Positions 47,943 to 58,243 of a stretch of DNA of 64,000 nucleotides are shown one piece after another (positions within the stretch are counted from its first letter, which is position 1; each line of letters starts with the position of its first letter). A model generated the notes under the pieces. That model did not search any database, had not been told where the DNA came from, and saw only the letters and a list, made by a program, of their open reading frames with translations. The translations under genes and the position numbers were made by a program. Origin of the DNA: Scytonema millei VB511283 (GTDB taxonomy: Bacteria; Cyanobacteriota; Cyanobacteriia; Cyanobacteriales; Chroococcidiopsidaceae); the NCBI RefSeq assembly GCF_000817735.3, contig NZ_JTJC03000009.1:1-64000 (forward strand), in the 5' to 3' direction.

Positions 47943-50060
47943 TCAATTTTTTTCGTGTCGCCAGCGTCCCCTCACCAAGCGAATTTCGTCGTAGGAATAA
48001 TCCTCGCCTAAATATTCTCGAATTGGGGTAAGGGAAATATCGCCAAGTTTTTCTAAAGCTTGACAAATTTTAACCTGGCGATCGCGATCGACTAACCGAT
48101 CTAAATCCACATCCTGGTTTTTTTCCACTAAATCTGATAAGTGACGGATAATTGTTGTTGGGCGCAAATCTCGCTTTTGGGCAATTTCTGCTACGCTCAA
48201 TCCTTGTTGATATAACTGTAAAGTATATTGTTCTGTTCCAGTTGGATGTGAATTCTGAGTTTGAGTATAAGCCTGAATTTCTATTAAGAACTTTTTGCCA
48301 TACTGAGCTATTTTGTGTGAGGTTACACCCGAGAGTTTGGCAAATTCAGTTAAAGTTTGTGGTTGCTGCAATGCCATAAATTTCAGCGTAGAATCGGCAA
48401 AAATGACATAGGGTGGAACTGATTGTTCGTCTGCAATTTCTTTCCGTAGCGATCGCAGTTTTTGAAATAGCATTTCGACTTCAGCCGTTCGTGCTTCTAA
48501 AGGTTGAGCCGCAAGATTTGGTGTATTATCAATTGCAATTGAAACTGTCCGCTGTCGTCGCATCACCTCCCAACTTGCACTATTAAGTTTTAAAACAGAA
48601 TAACCGTCTGTTGTCTGATCTAACAAACCTTGATGTAATAGCGATCGCCCTAACAATCGCCACTCTTCTACAGTTTTATCTTTGCCAATTCCATAAGTTG
48701 AAAGTTTGTTATGACCGTATTGCAAAACTTTCTGATTTTTAGAACCGCGCAAGATATCAATAATGTGATTCATGCCAAATTTCTCTTTGCAACGCGCCAC
48801 GCAAGAAAGAAATTTCATCGCCTCGATTGTCCAGTCTGCAACTGGTTTGGGTGCAAGACAATTATCGCAACCGCTACATTGTCCGACAAATCGTTCGCCA
48901 AAATAGCCTAAGACAATTGTGCGCCGACAATCTGTTCCTTCGGCAAAATCAATGACCTGACGCAACTGTTGACGAGCAATTCTTTGTTCTTGTACGTCAG
49001 TTTTTTGGTCGATTAAATATTCAATTGTTTTAATATCGCCATAACCTAAAAATAATGTACAACGGGCTTTTTCCCCATCTCTTCCCGCCCGTCCCGATTC
49101 TTGATAGTAACCTTCAATATTTCGAGGTAAATCGTGATGGATAACGAATCGTACATCAGGTTTATTGATTCCCATCCCAAAGGCGATCGTTGCTACCATA
49201 ACTCTGACATCATCGCGAATAAAACGGGTTTGATTTTCCGCTCTTTCTGTATCGCTTAAACCTGCATGGTAAGGTAGAGCCGCAATCTTGTCTTGTTGTA
49301 ACTTAAAGGCAATTTCATCGACTTTGCGACGACTGAGACAATAGACAATTCCCGATCCTTCCGATTGCCGAATAATTTGTAGCAGTTGGCTGTAACTTTG
49401 CTTTTGTTTTGGTTGAACTTCGTAGTAAAGATTAGGGCGGTTGAAACTCGCAACATGAATGCTAGGTTGTTCCAATCCTAATTGTTGAATAATATCTTGA
49501 CGAACTCTATCTGTAGCTGTAGCGGTGAGGGCGAGGGTTGGTACACCAGGGTAACGCTGACGCAACTGTTTTAACTGGCGATATTCGGGGCGAAAATCGT
49601 GTCCCCACTCCGAGACGCAATGGGCTTCATCAATTGCAAACGCCGCAATCCCCATTTTCTCCCGGATTAAGTCGAGAAAAGGCAGAAATTTTTCGTTTAA
49701 CAGCCGTTCTGGGGCGACGTAGAGAAGTTTAGTTTTGCCACTGAGAATCGCTTGTTCCCGCGATCGCACTTGGTGTAAATTAAGGCTGCTATTGAGAAAT
49801 GTTGCTCCAATTCCGTTATCTCGCAGCGCCTCCACCTGGTCTTGCATGAGGGCAATGAGGGGAGATACCACCACGGTTAAACCTGGCTGTAACAGGGCTG
49901 GCAGCTGAAAGCAGAGAGACTTTCCACCGCCTGTAGGCATGACAATCAGTTGATCCCGATTTTGCAGCGCTTGTTCGACGATTTGTTTTTGTCCAGGGCG
50001 GAAGCTATCGTAGCCAAAATAGTGTTTGAGTGCTGCTTCCAGGGATTGAAACCGAGGCAT
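47943..50060 (-). CDS. recQ: ATP-dependent DNA helicase RecQ
   Basis: 705 aa. Superfamily 2 helicase motifs: Walker A MPTGGGKSLCFQLP (about residue 42), DEAH box AFAIDEAHCVSEWGHDFRPEY, SGIVYCLSRRKVDEIA and the motif VI region SGRAGRDGEKARC. Zinc-binding Cys cluster (CRRTIVLGYFGERFVGQCSGCDNC) and RQC region follow, then HRDC (ADSTLKFMALQQPQTLTEFAKLSGV, about 555-600). The last ~90 residues carry a helix-turn-helix (LYQQGLSVAEIAQKRDLRPTTIIRHL), as in longer cyanobacterial and Bacillus-type RecQ proteins. It unwinds DNA 3'-5' in recombination and repair. Confidence 0.96.
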   Translation of the reverse strand: MPRFQSLEAALKHYFGYDSFRPGQKQIVEQALQNRDQLIVMPTGGGKSLCFQLPALLQPGLTVVVSPLIALMQDQVEALRDNGIGATFLNSSLNLHQVRSREQAILSGKTKLLYVAPERLLNEKFLPFLDLIREKMGIAAFAIDEAHCVSEWGHDFRPEYRQLKQLRQRYPGVPTLALTATATDRVRQDIIQQLGLEQPSIHVASFNRPNLYYEVQPKQKQSYSQLLQIIRQSEGSGIVYCLSRRKVDEIAFKLQQDKIAALPYHAGLSDTERAENQTRFIRDDVRVMVATIAFGMGINKPDVRFVIHHDLPRNIEGYYQESGRAGRDGEKARCTLFLGYGDIKTIEYLIDQKTDVQEQRIARQQLRQVIDFAEGTDCRRTIVLGYFGERFVGQCSGCDNCLAPKPVADWTIEAMKFLSCVARCKEKFGMNHIIDILRGSKNQKVLQYGHNKLSTYGIGKDKTVEEWRLLGRSLLHQGLLDQTTDGYSVLKLNSASWEVMRRQRTVSIAIDNTPNLAAQPLEARTAEVEMLFQKLRSLRKEIADEQSVPPYVIFADSTLKFMALQQPQTLTEFAKLSGVTSHKIAQYGKKFLIEIQAYTQTQNSHPTGTEQYTLQLYQQGLSVAEIAQKRDLRPTTIIRHLSDLVEKNQDVDLDRLVDRDRQVKICQALEKLGDISLTPIREYLGEDYSYDEIRLVRGRWRHEKN

Positions 50061-50180
50061 GGTTGAGAGAATGTGCGGGATGACTATATTGTATTTTGCC
50101 CAGATTCACGATGCGAGAAAAGACTGGTAGTTACAAAATGTATGGGAGAGGGCAGCTATAGGCAGTATATATTTGTATAG

Positions 50181-50669
50181 TTAGACTTCACCAGCTAGCC
50201 TTAAAACGCGATCGTACAAGGATTGAGCTACCCAGAAACCTGCTTGGTTTATTAAGGCATCTAGTAAAGGTTTCACTTCAGGAATTAGTTCTTGACTTTT
50301 TGCTTCGATTAGAATACCTAAAATCCCTGTATATCTTAGATTCAGTCTAGCTGCAACGATACGACCAAGCCGTTCATCAATGAGAAGTTGTTCCGCTTGT
50401 GTTTCTAGTGCTAAAGCAATTGCTTCAGCTTCACCAAAATCTAGTTCGTTTTGAAGTGCTATAACTACTCCGTTGTTATTAACTTGGCGTACCTGAATCC
50501 AATCAAAAGTTTGCACTTCTATTGCGCCTGCTACTGGAAAATCAGGCTCGGTTAATTCGCGGTAAACAGCTTGAGGAATAGTAATCGTGCCGTAGAGTTG
50601 TTGTAAAAGATTGAGTCGATTGATAGCTGCAAGATTATTAATCGGAGAAGTATCGCTGACAACAATCAC
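50181..50669 (-). CDS. PIN-like DUF3368 toxin
   Basis: 162 aa. PIN-type nuclease features: N-terminal VVSDTSPINNLA (first acidic site), LDFGEAEAIALALE (second) and LLIDERLGRIVAARL (third). Family DUF3368 proteins act as ribonuclease toxins paired with UPF0175 antitoxins. Its start overlaps the antitoxin stop by four bases. Confidence 0.9.
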   Translation of the reverse strand: MIVVSDTSPINNLAAINRLNLLQQLYGTITIPQAVYRELTEPDFPVAGAIEVQTFDWIQVRQVNNNGVVIALQNELDFGEAEAIALALETQAEQLLIDERLGRIVAARLNLRYTGILGILIEAKSQELIPEVKPLLDALINQAGFWVAQSLYDRVLRLAGEV

Positions 50670-50911
50670 AATCTACCCATTTCCCGTAAATTCTTAATAT
50701 CTTGCTCAAAATCTTCTACATCGTAATGCACTGGAATTTGACGACTTGCCAGTAAATGCTGAAACGCAACTCGATTCATTCCCGCAAACCGACTCGCTTG
50801 GGCTAGGGTTAGTTTCTCCTTTTGAAATAGCATAACTGCAATTTCCTGTTTCATTTCGGCTTCACTCATGCGAGTCGCAGCTAGCATCTCGTCAGGTATA
50901 GTAATACTCAT
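50666..50911 (-). CDS. UPF0175-family antitoxin
   Basis: 81 aa. ITIPDEMLAATRMSEAEMKQEIAVMLFQKEKLTLAQASRFAGMNRVAFQHLL is typical of UPF0175: a helical dimerisation part and a helix-turn-helix for autoregulation. It is upstream of, and four bases overlapping with, the PIN-like toxin gene, the normal antitoxin-first order. Confidence 0.9.
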   Translation of the reverse strand: MSITIPDEMLAATRMSEAEMKQEIAVMLFQKEKLTLAQASRFAGMNRVAFQHLLASRQIPVHYDVEDFEQDIKNLREMGRL

Positions 50912-51058
50912 CGTTTTCTTTCTCTTATGTTGATATTTATCTTATAATACATTAACAATACATTATGTATTTAAGCTGTGAGGCTCTTTCAGGTATTTGA
51001 TGGTCATTCTCTATTTTCAAGCAAAGTGGCGTGGATAGTAGTTTAAGCTAGGTGACTT

Positions 51059-51390
51059 ATGGATGATATTTTACTAGAGCAGTTATTGAATGAAGATGAA
51101 AGCTCATCGTTGGACTTTAAGCGAGACCAATATTCCTTTGATCGAGCTAGCGCTCAGCAAAAAAGTGAACTTCTTAAAGACATATTAGCTTTTACTAATG
51201 CTTGGCGAAGAACATCTGCTTATATACTTGTTGGAGTCGATGAGATAAGGGTCAGATTGGTATTATTACTATACCGATGCAGAAGCGTCCAGTTTTTCTA
51301 AAGCAAAACTATGGACAATTGAGAAAAATATTGTCTATTTATATGGGAAAATATTATCCAATTGTTTGGCGTAAGCCTTCAAGTTAGATA
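51059..51390 (+). pseudogene. AlbA_2 (schlafen-like) DNA-binding domain remnant
   Basis: The first 60 codons read LLEQLLNEDESSSLDFKRDQYSF and ILAFTNAWRRTSAYILVGVDE, the start of an AlbA_2-domain protein. The frame is then lost. From about 51253 the +1-offset frame reads QIGIITIPMQKRPVFLKQNYGQL, which matches the end of the same domain, so an internal deletion plus frameshift removed the middle. Likely a dead gene; it lies beside the toxin-antitoxin pair. Confidence 0.6.
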
Positions 51391-52049
51391 TCTGTACATA
51401 TGAAGGAATCAAACATTCTCGCTCGATCGCTTGTATTGCGATCTCACGTCATTATTGGTATTGATGGTGAGAATGGTACTGCCGATCGTGCCCTTACATA
51501 TAGCTCTAGTTTATATCGTGCCGATTCAAGAACGACAAGATTTTATTATACAAAGAGAAATCTCTGCGATCGCTCTAGTCTAGAAACGAGAGAAAGCAAA
51601 ATAGCATATTCAGGTGCAAGCTGCGGTATTTTAATATACATAAATTTGAAGTAGGGGCAAACACAAAAGAGAATAGCGAAAGCTGGCTCGGGTGGGACAA
51701 CTGCTTGACTTCAGGAGGGCTTAGACTTTATGCTCTATGAAAAAAGTCAAAAGCGATAAGCGATATAAATCTGCAAATAGCTTAATTTTCTAAAGATTAT
51801 TACTGGTAATTGACAATTTGCTTCTAGCACTATTAAGTATTCACAAATTCTCTTATTCTTATTAATCAGAATTAGTAACCGAGTCAATGGAGTGAAATGC
51901 CAGCAGTAGAAGCGCTCGATTTAGCAGGTAGCATTTGAGGCTGACCTGCTCTACTGAGAAAGTGAGTCGGCGCACACATGTTGCGTCAACACGAACCAGA
52001 TTGTCACAGATCGACCACCAACACAAGCATCTGCCACATGGAATCGGCA
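51391..52049. other. Region without recognised genes ahead of the pix operon
   Basis: Frames at 51400-51654 and on the minus strand at 51862-52455 exist but show no family resemblance and no coding-like composition. The stretch should carry the pix operon promoter; none was pinned down. Confidence 0.5.
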
Positions 52050-53288
52050 ATGACTGAGAGTCATTTATATACAGTGAAACTAAACAACTGGCTACACGCT
52101 TGGAGCCAAGGGCAATTGAGAAACGGTAGGTTGAAGATTCAAAACTCCAATGGACGGCAGCAGTGGAGTTTGTATTTTCACTTGGGTCATCTGATTGGGG
52201 ATGCAGGCGGAGTGCATCCCAGGCGACGCTGGCTGCGTCAGTTGGCGCAGTATTGCCCTCAAATTCAAGTCGATCCGATCCACCTTTACCAAGAACAAAA
52301 ATATCGCGGCGACGATTATGAGTTTTTAGCTGCATTGATGAGCAAGCGAGAGATCCTGCGCCAACAAATGGTATCAGTGGTTCAAGGTAGCGTCGCAGAA
52401 GTCTTATTTGATATTCTGCAACAGGAACAGTGGCTGCGCGATCGCTCGCTTCCACCCCTGAGCTACACTTTTACTCCCGAAGAAAAGTTATATACTTCGC
52501 CTTTAGTTTTTCTCTCTCCAGACCGTTCTTGGCAGCAAGCAAAGCAGGCTTGGCAGAAATGGTGTCAGGCGGGACTAGAAGAGTTTTCACCAAATGTGGC
52601 TCCGTTGATCTGGCAGCGCGAAGAATTGCAGCAACAATCTTCACCCGTAGTCTACCGCAGTCTGGTATCGATGGTAGATGGTAAGCGAACGCTGCGAGAT
52701 TTAGCCTTGAGATTGCGACAAGACCCCATATTACTCACCCAATCTCTACTCCCCTATATTCGGCGCGGCTGGATGAAGTCAATTGAAGTAGGGGATATCG
52801 GTGAGAAGCTGGAACACGTTGTCACGCGAGGCTTTCAGTCTTCTCCCGCACAGCCAAAGACGACGAGTCCTCTCATAGCCTATATCGATGACAGTCCCAG
52901 AGATAGCCAATTGTTAGGCAGAATTCTCACCCAAGCAGGTTATCGATACATCAGCTTGCAAGACTCCGTGCTTGCCCTACCAATGCTTTTAGAACATAAA
53001 CCCAGTTTAATTTTCTTAGATTTGGTGATGCCGATCGCCAACGGTTACGAAATTTGCGCCCAAATCCGCCGAACTTCTGTATTGAAAGATACACCAGCGA
53101 TTATTTTAACCAGTAACGACGGGATTATCGATCGCGTCCGTGCCAAAGTCGTGCGATCGACAGAGTTTATCTCAAAACCAATCGAAGCGCCGAAAATCCT
53201 CAACGTGGTGAGAAAATATTTAGAATTCGGCGATCGGAATACTCGTCAGACGGACGAGAAACCAACAATGGAATATGGAATTGATTGA
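52050..53288 (+). CDS. pixG: PatA/PixG-type response regulator (PATAN + REC)
   Basis: 412 aa from the ATG of MTESHLYTVKLNN; an ATG four codons earlier is also possible. The N-terminal ~270 residues resemble the PATAN effector domain of PatA/PixG proteins (HLGHLIGDAGGVHPRRRWLRQL). The C-terminal receiver (about 285-400) has IAYIDDSPRDSQLL, the phospho-Asp in LIFLDLVMPIANGYE and FISKPIEA. In Synechocystis PixG is an output regulator of Pix phototaxis, thought to act on the type IV pilus extension motor. First gene of pixGHIJL. Confidence 0.88.
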   Translation: MTESHLYTVKLNNWLHAWSQGQLRNGRLKIQNSNGRQQWSLYFHLGHLIGDAGGVHPRRRWLRQLAQYCPQIQVDPIHLYQEQKYRGDDYEFLAALMSKREILRQQMVSVVQGSVAEVLFDILQQEQWLRDRSLPPLSYTFTPEEKLYTSPLVFLSPDRSWQQAKQAWQKWCQAGLEEFSPNVAPLIWQREELQQQSSPVVYRSLVSMVDGKRTLRDLALRLRQDPILLTQSLLPYIRRGWMKSIEVGDIGEKLEHVVTRGFQSSPAQPKTTSPLIAYIDDSPRDSQLLGRILTQAGYRYISLQDSVLALPMLLEHKPSLIFLDLVMPIANGYEICAQIRRTSVLKDTPAIILTSNDGIIDRVRAKVVRSTEFISKPIEAPKILNVVRKYLEFGDRNTRQTDEKPTMEYGID

Positions 53289-53365
53289 AATCGACCGTGC
53301 CTTGTTGTCGTGAGTGAGGTGGTAAGCGGGACAATTGAATTGGAGCAATTGGTAGGAGAGAGTTT

Positions 53366-53728
53366 GTGAGTACAGTTTTGTTAGTAGAAGATAGTTTGAC
53401 TGATGCCGAACTATTAACCCGCTATCTCAGACAAATAGGATTAACGGTAATTGGCGTGCAAAGCGGTGAAGAAGCCGAAGCACAGCTAAGATTGCAAACA
53501 CCAGACTTGGTGATCTTAGATGTCATTTTACCTGGTCAAAGTGGATTTGAACTCTGTCACAGCTTGAAAACAAATGATGCAACCAAGAAAATCCCGATCG
53601 TGATTTGTTCTTCCAAAGGTACGGAAGTCGATCGCCTGTGGGGTTCTATGTTAGGTGCAAATGCTTACATAGCTAAACCAGTAGACCAACAACAATTACT
53701 GCAAGTCATCCAACAGTTTATTTTATAG
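53366..53728 (+). CDS. pixH: CheY-like response regulator PixH
   Basis: 120 aa, GTG start after TAGGAGAG. Single receiver domain: VLLVEDSLTDAELL, phospho-Asp in LVILDVILPGQSGFE, Ser/Thr in VICSSKG, Lys in AYIAKPVDQ. No output domain. In the Pix order it takes phosphate from PixL and probably tunes the response against PixG. pixI follows after 13 bases. Confidence 0.9.
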   Translation: MSTVLLVEDSLTDAELLTRYLRQIGLTVIGVQSGEEAEAQLRLQTPDLVILDVILPGQSGFELCHSLKTNDATKKIPIVICSSKGTEVDRLWGSMLGANAYIAKPVDQQQLLQVIQQFIL

Positions 53729-53741
53729 TTTTAGAGAACTT

Positions 53742-54266
53742 ATGGAGATACTTGATTCTCTAGCTAAAACGAGTTCGTTACGACTGGATGGAGGATCGCC
53801 ATCCTCCCAGGAAAAGTTTCTCCGCTGTCGCCTCGGCTCCCAAGATAGCGGTTTGCTGGCTTTAATTCACGTTGCCGAAGTTATACAAATTGTATTAACA
53901 GAAATATTACCCGTACCCGCCATGCCTGAATGCATTTTGGGAATTTGCAACTGGCGGGGAAAAATGCTGTGGCTAGTCGATCTGAATCTCTTTCTCGACT
54001 ATCCACCCCTTATCGCCTCAGAAATCGCCAGCGTCCCGCTGATGGCGATCGTCATGCAGATTGAAGGACAGTCAATGGGTCTAGTTGTATCGCAAGTACA
54101 GGATATTGAATGGCACGATCTGAGTCAAATTCAACCAGCGACGGCAAGTTTATTTGCTGCCAAAACCTTACCCTTTTTACAAGGATACTTGCCTCAAGCC
54201 GATGCTATAGTCCTCGATCCCGCAGCGATCGCCCGTTGTCCGATGTGGCAACTGCATAGGGGATAG
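53742..54266 (+). CDS. pixI: CheW-like adaptor PixI
   Basis: 174 aa. CheW fold: LIHVAEVIQIVLTEILPVPAMPECILGICNWRGKMLWLVDLNLFL, then MAIVMQIEGQSMGLVVSQVQDI. It couples the receptor PixJ to the kinase PixL. The N-terminal ~25 residues are longer than in CheW. An STRR block (GTCGTAA and AACTGAT units) separates it from pixJ. Confidence 0.92.
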   Translation: MEILDSLAKTSSLRLDGGSPSSQEKFLRCRLGSQDSGLLALIHVAEVIQIVLTEILPVPAMPECILGICNWRGKMLWLVDLNLFLDYPPLIASEIASVPLMAIVMQIEGQSMGLVVSQVQDIEWHDLSQIQPATASLFAAKTLPFLQGYLPQADAIVLDPAAIARCPMWQLHRG

Positions 54267-54335
54267 AGGAGAAGTCGTAAGTCGTAAGTCGTAAGTCGGA
54301 ATTAACTGATAACTGATAACTGATAACTGATAGGA
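54267..54335. repeat. STRR: GTCGTAA and AACTGAT
   Basis: Three GTCGTAA copies and four AACTGAT copies in the pixI-pixJ spacer. Confidence 0.85.
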
Positions 54336-54342
54336 CGGGCTA

Positions 54343-57300
54343 ATGCAATTTAAAAATTTATTTAAGCAAGAACAGGAACTTCCAGAACAGAGACAACAAT
54401 ATCGTGGTAGCACAAAAATACTGCCACCTTTAGATAGCACGCAGCAGTCTGCTAGTGACGCAGTTGCAGATGCAACTCAACCTACCGCACTAGTCAATGC
54501 CATGAAGGCGGAATTAGAACAAGCGGGACTGTTGAATGCACCAGAAGCTAGAGCGAAGTTTCTTCAGTTGGAGCAATTGGCGCAAATGCTGCAAATGGGG
54601 ATGAAAGACCAGACTGTAGCAACTGCTAGTAGCTTCAAAAGCGAACGGCAACGATTGAGCGCGATCGCTAGCGTCATGCGACAAGCGGCAGCAGAAGACG
54701 GACTGTTACCAACGACAGCTCATCTGGTGTGTCAGTATCTGCAAGCCGACCGAGTATTAATTTATCGCTTTTTGGATGAGGAAAAAGGTGTTGTTTTAGC
54801 AGAGGCAATGGTAGGAGATTTTACCCCGAGTTTGGGGGAAACTCTAGCAGTGCGGATGTTTGGGGCAGAAAATTTACAAGCGTACCAACACTCGCCCGCG
54901 ATCGCTCTAGCAGATATTTATCAAGCTTCCTTGAGTCCCTATCAAATTCAATTGCTAGAACGGTTTCAAGTTTGTGCTAGCTTAAGCGTCCCGATTGCTT
55001 TGCCAGAGGGAGGATGGGGTCTGTTGGTGGCGCAGCAATGCCAGAGTCCTCGTAGTTGGACGGAAAGCGAAATCAGTCTGCTGGAGCGAGTTGCCACTGA
55101 ATTAGCCCTACTCGTACAACCAGAAGAATACAAGATTCTTTTGCGATCGCTCGGCGACCAGCAAAAAGTTTTAGCGCGGGTGATTGAAAAAATTCAGGGT
55201 TCCCCCGACATTAGCAGCATCTTCCGCACGACTACCCAAGAATTACGTCAGTTACTCAAAGCCGATCGAGTGGCAATTTATCGTTTCAATCCCGACTGGA
55301 GTGGGGAATTTATTGCGGAGTCCGTCGCGGCTGGCTGGGTGTCGGTTATTGAAGCGCAGGAGGGAGACGAGGTTTTAAAAAGCGATCGCGCCACCCAAGA
55401 CCGCTGTACGTTAAGAAACTTAACGGCGTATGCTCCTAATGCCGATGCCGATACCTATTTGCAAGATACCAAAGGTGGTGGCTACGCTAGAGGGGAAAAA
55501 TTTAAGCGCGTGGATGATATCTACACGGCGGGATTTTCTCCCTGTTATATCGCCAGCTTAGAGAAATACCAAGCGCGGGCATATGTTATCGTTCCCATTT
55601 TCCAAGATACGAAACTGTGGGGACTGCTAGCTGCTTATCAAAATTCTGGTCCCCGCCACTGGCAAGACGGGGAAGTTAATATCATGCTGCAACTGAGCAA
55701 TCCTCTGGCAATTGCTTTGCAACAGGCAGAAGTCCGTCAGCAATTGCAGTCTCAAGCCGATCGAATTGCCCAAGCCGCCGAACGGGAACGTACCGTGACT
55801 CGGATTATCGATAAGATCCGGCAGTCTTTGAATATCAATAATATATTTAGAACCACAACCTACGAATTACGCCAATTGCTCAAAGCAGATCGAGTCGTAA
55901 TTTATCGCTTCAATCCCGATTGGAGTGGGGAGTTTGTGGCGGAATCCATCGCTCCTGGGTGGCGATCGCTACTAGAAGCGCAAAAACAAGATGACAGCCT
56001 CCAGCAGAACTTTACAGCAGATGAAGGCTGTGTCATCAAAAATATACCTGCGCCAGGATCGACTACCGTTGATACTTTCTTACAAAATAACAAGGGTAGT
56101 TCGCTGCGGGATCGGCAATATCTTCAAGTCGATGATGTTTACGCTGCCGATTTTTCTGCTTGCTATATAGAATTGCTCGATAAATTCCAAGCCAGAGCCT
56201 ACATCACCATACCAGTTTATCAAGGGGATAAGCTGTGGGGCTTGTTGGCTGCCTATCAAAATTCGGGAGCGCGCCACTGGCAAGCAGAGGAAATAGAAAT
56301 TATGCTGCAAGTCCGTAACCCGTTAGGGATTGCGCTACAACAGGCAGAAGCATTACAGCAAGTCCAAGCAACATCGGCAAAATTGAGCCGTGCGGCAACT
56401 ATAGAACAAGCTGTGACTCGAATTACCAGTCGCTTATTGCGATCGCTCGATACGGAGTCGGCAATTTATAAAATTATTCCTAAAGAAGTGCGGCAAATGC
56501 TGGCTGCCGAGCGCGTAGTTTTGTATAAATTCAAGCCCGACTGGGGCGGAGAGTTTGTAGCAGAATCCGCGGCTGCTGGGTGGAGTAGCTTGCTAGAAGT
56601 CTTACCCGTAATTGAAGACAGCCACTTACAAGACACCCAAGGCGGACGCTATCGCCAAGGCGGGACTATAGCGGTAAACGACATTTATACAGTAGGACAC
56701 TCTGCTTGTCATGTGGAACTGCTAGAGCAAATGGAAGCCAGAGCCTACGCGATCGTCCCCGTCTTCGTTCAGCAGGAACTCTGGGGTTTACTCGCAGCCT
56801 ATCAGAATTCTGCGCCCCGGGAATGGGAAGAAACAGAAGTCAGCGCTTTAGCACAAGTAGGCAACCAAGTCGGCGCAGCGTTACAAAAAGTCAATTATCT
56901 AGCACAAATTCGCATTCAGACAGAACAGTTGCAACAACTCGCCCAACGAGAAAAAGTAGCCAAAGAACAACTTCAGCAAAGGGCGATGCAGCTACTCGTT
57001 GCCGTGCGCCCCGCTCTCAATGGCGATCTGACAGTCCGCGCTCCCATCACCGATGATGAAGTCGGAACGATCGCGGATGCTTACAATAACACCTTGCAAA
57101 GCTTGCGGCGAATTGTCATGCAACTACAAACGGCATCGACACAAGTGAGCCAGACTTCCCAAAATAGCGAATCGGCAATGTCAGCACTGACGATACAAGC
57201 ACAGCAACAATTGACAGCGTTGCAGCGTGCCATGACCGAAATTCAAGCGATGGTTGATGCTACCACAGTGGTAGCTGCCGATGCCGCACAGGTAGAAAAA

Positions 57301-57960
57301 GCGGCGCAACGCACCCACCAGACCGTACGGCAAGGGGATGCGGCAATGAACCGCACGGTTGAGGGGATTCTTGCCTTGCGGGAGACAGTAGCAGAAACCA
57401 GCCAATTAATCCAGCGCTTGAGTGCCTCCTCGCAAAAGATTTCTAAAGCCGTAGACGCGATCGGCAACTTTACGACCCAAACCCAACTCCTCGCCCTCAA
57501 CGCCGCGATTGAAGCGACTAGAGCCGGAGAATACGGTCGAGGCTTTGCCGTAGTTGCCGATGAAGTGCGATCGCTTGCCCGTCAGTCAGCCACGGCAACC
57601 ACAGAAATTGGCAAGCTCGTACAAGAGATCCAAGCAAGCACGGCGCAAGTCAGCCAAGCAATGGAAACAGGCGTGCAACAGGCGATCGCCAGCAGTCATT
57701 TAGTCAGCGACACCCGCCAAAGCCTCACCGCGATCGTGGAAGCCACTGCTGAAATCGGTCAACTCGTCGCTGGGATTAATCAAGCGACCCAAACGCAAAC
57801 TCAGCAGTCCCAGTCCGTCACCCAAGCCGTATCCGAAGTGGCAAATATTGCCACCAAAACCTCCGACGATGCCACCCTGCTATCTATCGCCTTCCACGAA
57901 TTACTCATCATGTCACAAGAACTACAAGCCAGTGCTAGTAAGTTTAAAGTCAGCGACTAG
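54343..57960 (+). CDS. pixJ: PixJ-type phototaxis receptor with four GAF domains
   Basis: 1205 aa, no membrane segment visible. GAF1 (residues about 110-265) lacks a chromophore Cys. GAF2 (about 285-465) has Cys401-Tyr in [12 protein letters not shown] plus a Cys in a loop (DRCTLRN). GAF3 (about 490-670) has Cys607-Tyr in [12 protein letters not shown] plus a loop Cys (EGCVIKN). GAF4 (about 690-860) has Cys789-His in [12 protein letters not shown] and [12 protein letters not shown], the red/green cyanobacteriochrome pattern. A HAMP-like part ([22 protein letters not shown]) and the methyl-accepting signalling domain ([35 protein letters not shown], about 1045-1080) follow. It should switch PixL activity according to light colour. 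Confidence 0.93.
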   Translation: MQFKNLFKQEQELPEQRQQYRGSTKILPPLDSTQQSASDAVADATQPTALVNAMKAELEQAGLLNAPEARAKFLQLEQLAQMLQMGMKDQTVATASSFKSERQRLSAIASVMRQAAAEDGLLPTTAHLVCQYLQADRVLIYRFLDEEKGVVLAEAMVGDFTPSLGETLAVRMFGAENLQAYQHSPAIALADIYQASLSPYQIQLLERFQVCASLSVPIALPEGGWGLLVAQQCQSPRSWTESEISLLERVATELALLVQPEEYKILLRSLGDQQKVLARVIEKIQGSPDISSIFRTTTQELRQLLKADRVAIYRFNPDWSGEFIAESVAAGWVSVIEAQEGDEVLKSDRATQDRCTLRNLTAYAPNADADTYLQDTKGGGYARGEKFKRVDDIYTAGFSPCYIASLEKYQARAYVIVPIFQDTKLWGLLAAYQNSGPRHWQDGEVNIMLQLSNPLAIALQQAEVRQQLQSQADRIAQAAERERTVTRIIDKIRQSLNINNIFRTTTYELRQLLKADRVVIYRFNPDWSGEFVAESIAPGWRSLLEAQKQDDSLQQNFTADEGCVIKNIPAPGSTTVDTFLQNNKGSSLRDRQYLQVDDVYAADFSACYIELLDKFQARAYITIPVYQGDKLWGLLAAYQNSGARHWQAEEIEIMLQVRNPLGIALQQAEALQQVQATSAKLSRAATIEQAVTRITSRLLRSLDTESAIYKIIPKEVRQMLAAERVVLYKFKPDWGGEFVAESAAAGWSSLLEVLPVIEDSHLQDTQGGRYRQGGTIAVNDIYTVGHSACHVELLEQMEARAYAIVPVFVQQELWGLLAAYQNSAPREWEETEVSALAQVGNQVGAALQKVNYLAQIRIQTEQLQQLAQREKVAKEQLQQRAMQLLVAVRPALNGDLTVRAPITDDEVGTIADAYNNTLQSLRRIVMQLQTASTQVSQTSQNSESAMSALTIQAQQQLTALQRAMTEIQAMVDATTVVAADAAQVEKAAQRTHQTVRQGDAAMNRTVEGILALRETVAETSQLIQRLSASSQKISKAVDAIGNFTTQTQLLALNAAIEATRAGEYGRGFAVVADEVRSLARQSATATTEIGKLVQEIQASTAQVSQAMETGVQQAIASSHLVSDTRQSLTAIVEATAEIGQLVAGINQATQTQTQQSQSVTQAVSEVANIATKTSDDATLLSIAFHELLIMSQELQASASKFKVSD

Positions 57961-58243
57961 CGATCGGTTATCAGTTGTCAGTTATCAGTTATCAGTTATC
58001 AGTTGTCAGCGAAGAATGGGGTGTAGGGTGTGGGGTGTGGGGTGTGGGGTGTGGGGTGTAAGAATTTTGAATGCGTGAATGCGTGAATTTTGAATTGTTT
58101 TGCTCCCTCAGCTCCCTCAGCTCCCTCAGCTCCCATTCTTCGAGAAGGGCTATTCTCCGAGAAGCCACCCTTCGGGTGTCTACGCCCTACAGCTCCCTCA
58201 GCTCCCCCTACTCCCTGCTCCCTGCTCCCTGCTCCCTAACCAT
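57961..58243. repeat. Repeat-filled pixJ-pixL spacer
   Basis: CAGTTAT units (about 57970-58008), GGGGTGT units (about 58018-58059), GAATGCGT, CAGCTCCCT units (about 58103-58135 and 58190-58205), a hairpin around TTCGAGAAGG / GAGAAGCCACCCTTCG, and CTCCCTG units (about 58209-58237). The frame through it opens towards pixL but is not protein-like. Confidence 0.85.

Noticed and set aside
51400-51654. 84-codon plus-strand frame
   Set aside because: Polar, Arg/Ser-rich, random-looking; no ribosome binding site and no family resemblance.
51862-52455. 197-codon minus-strand frame
   Set aside because: It lies antisense to the start of pixG; the translation has no recognisable domain.
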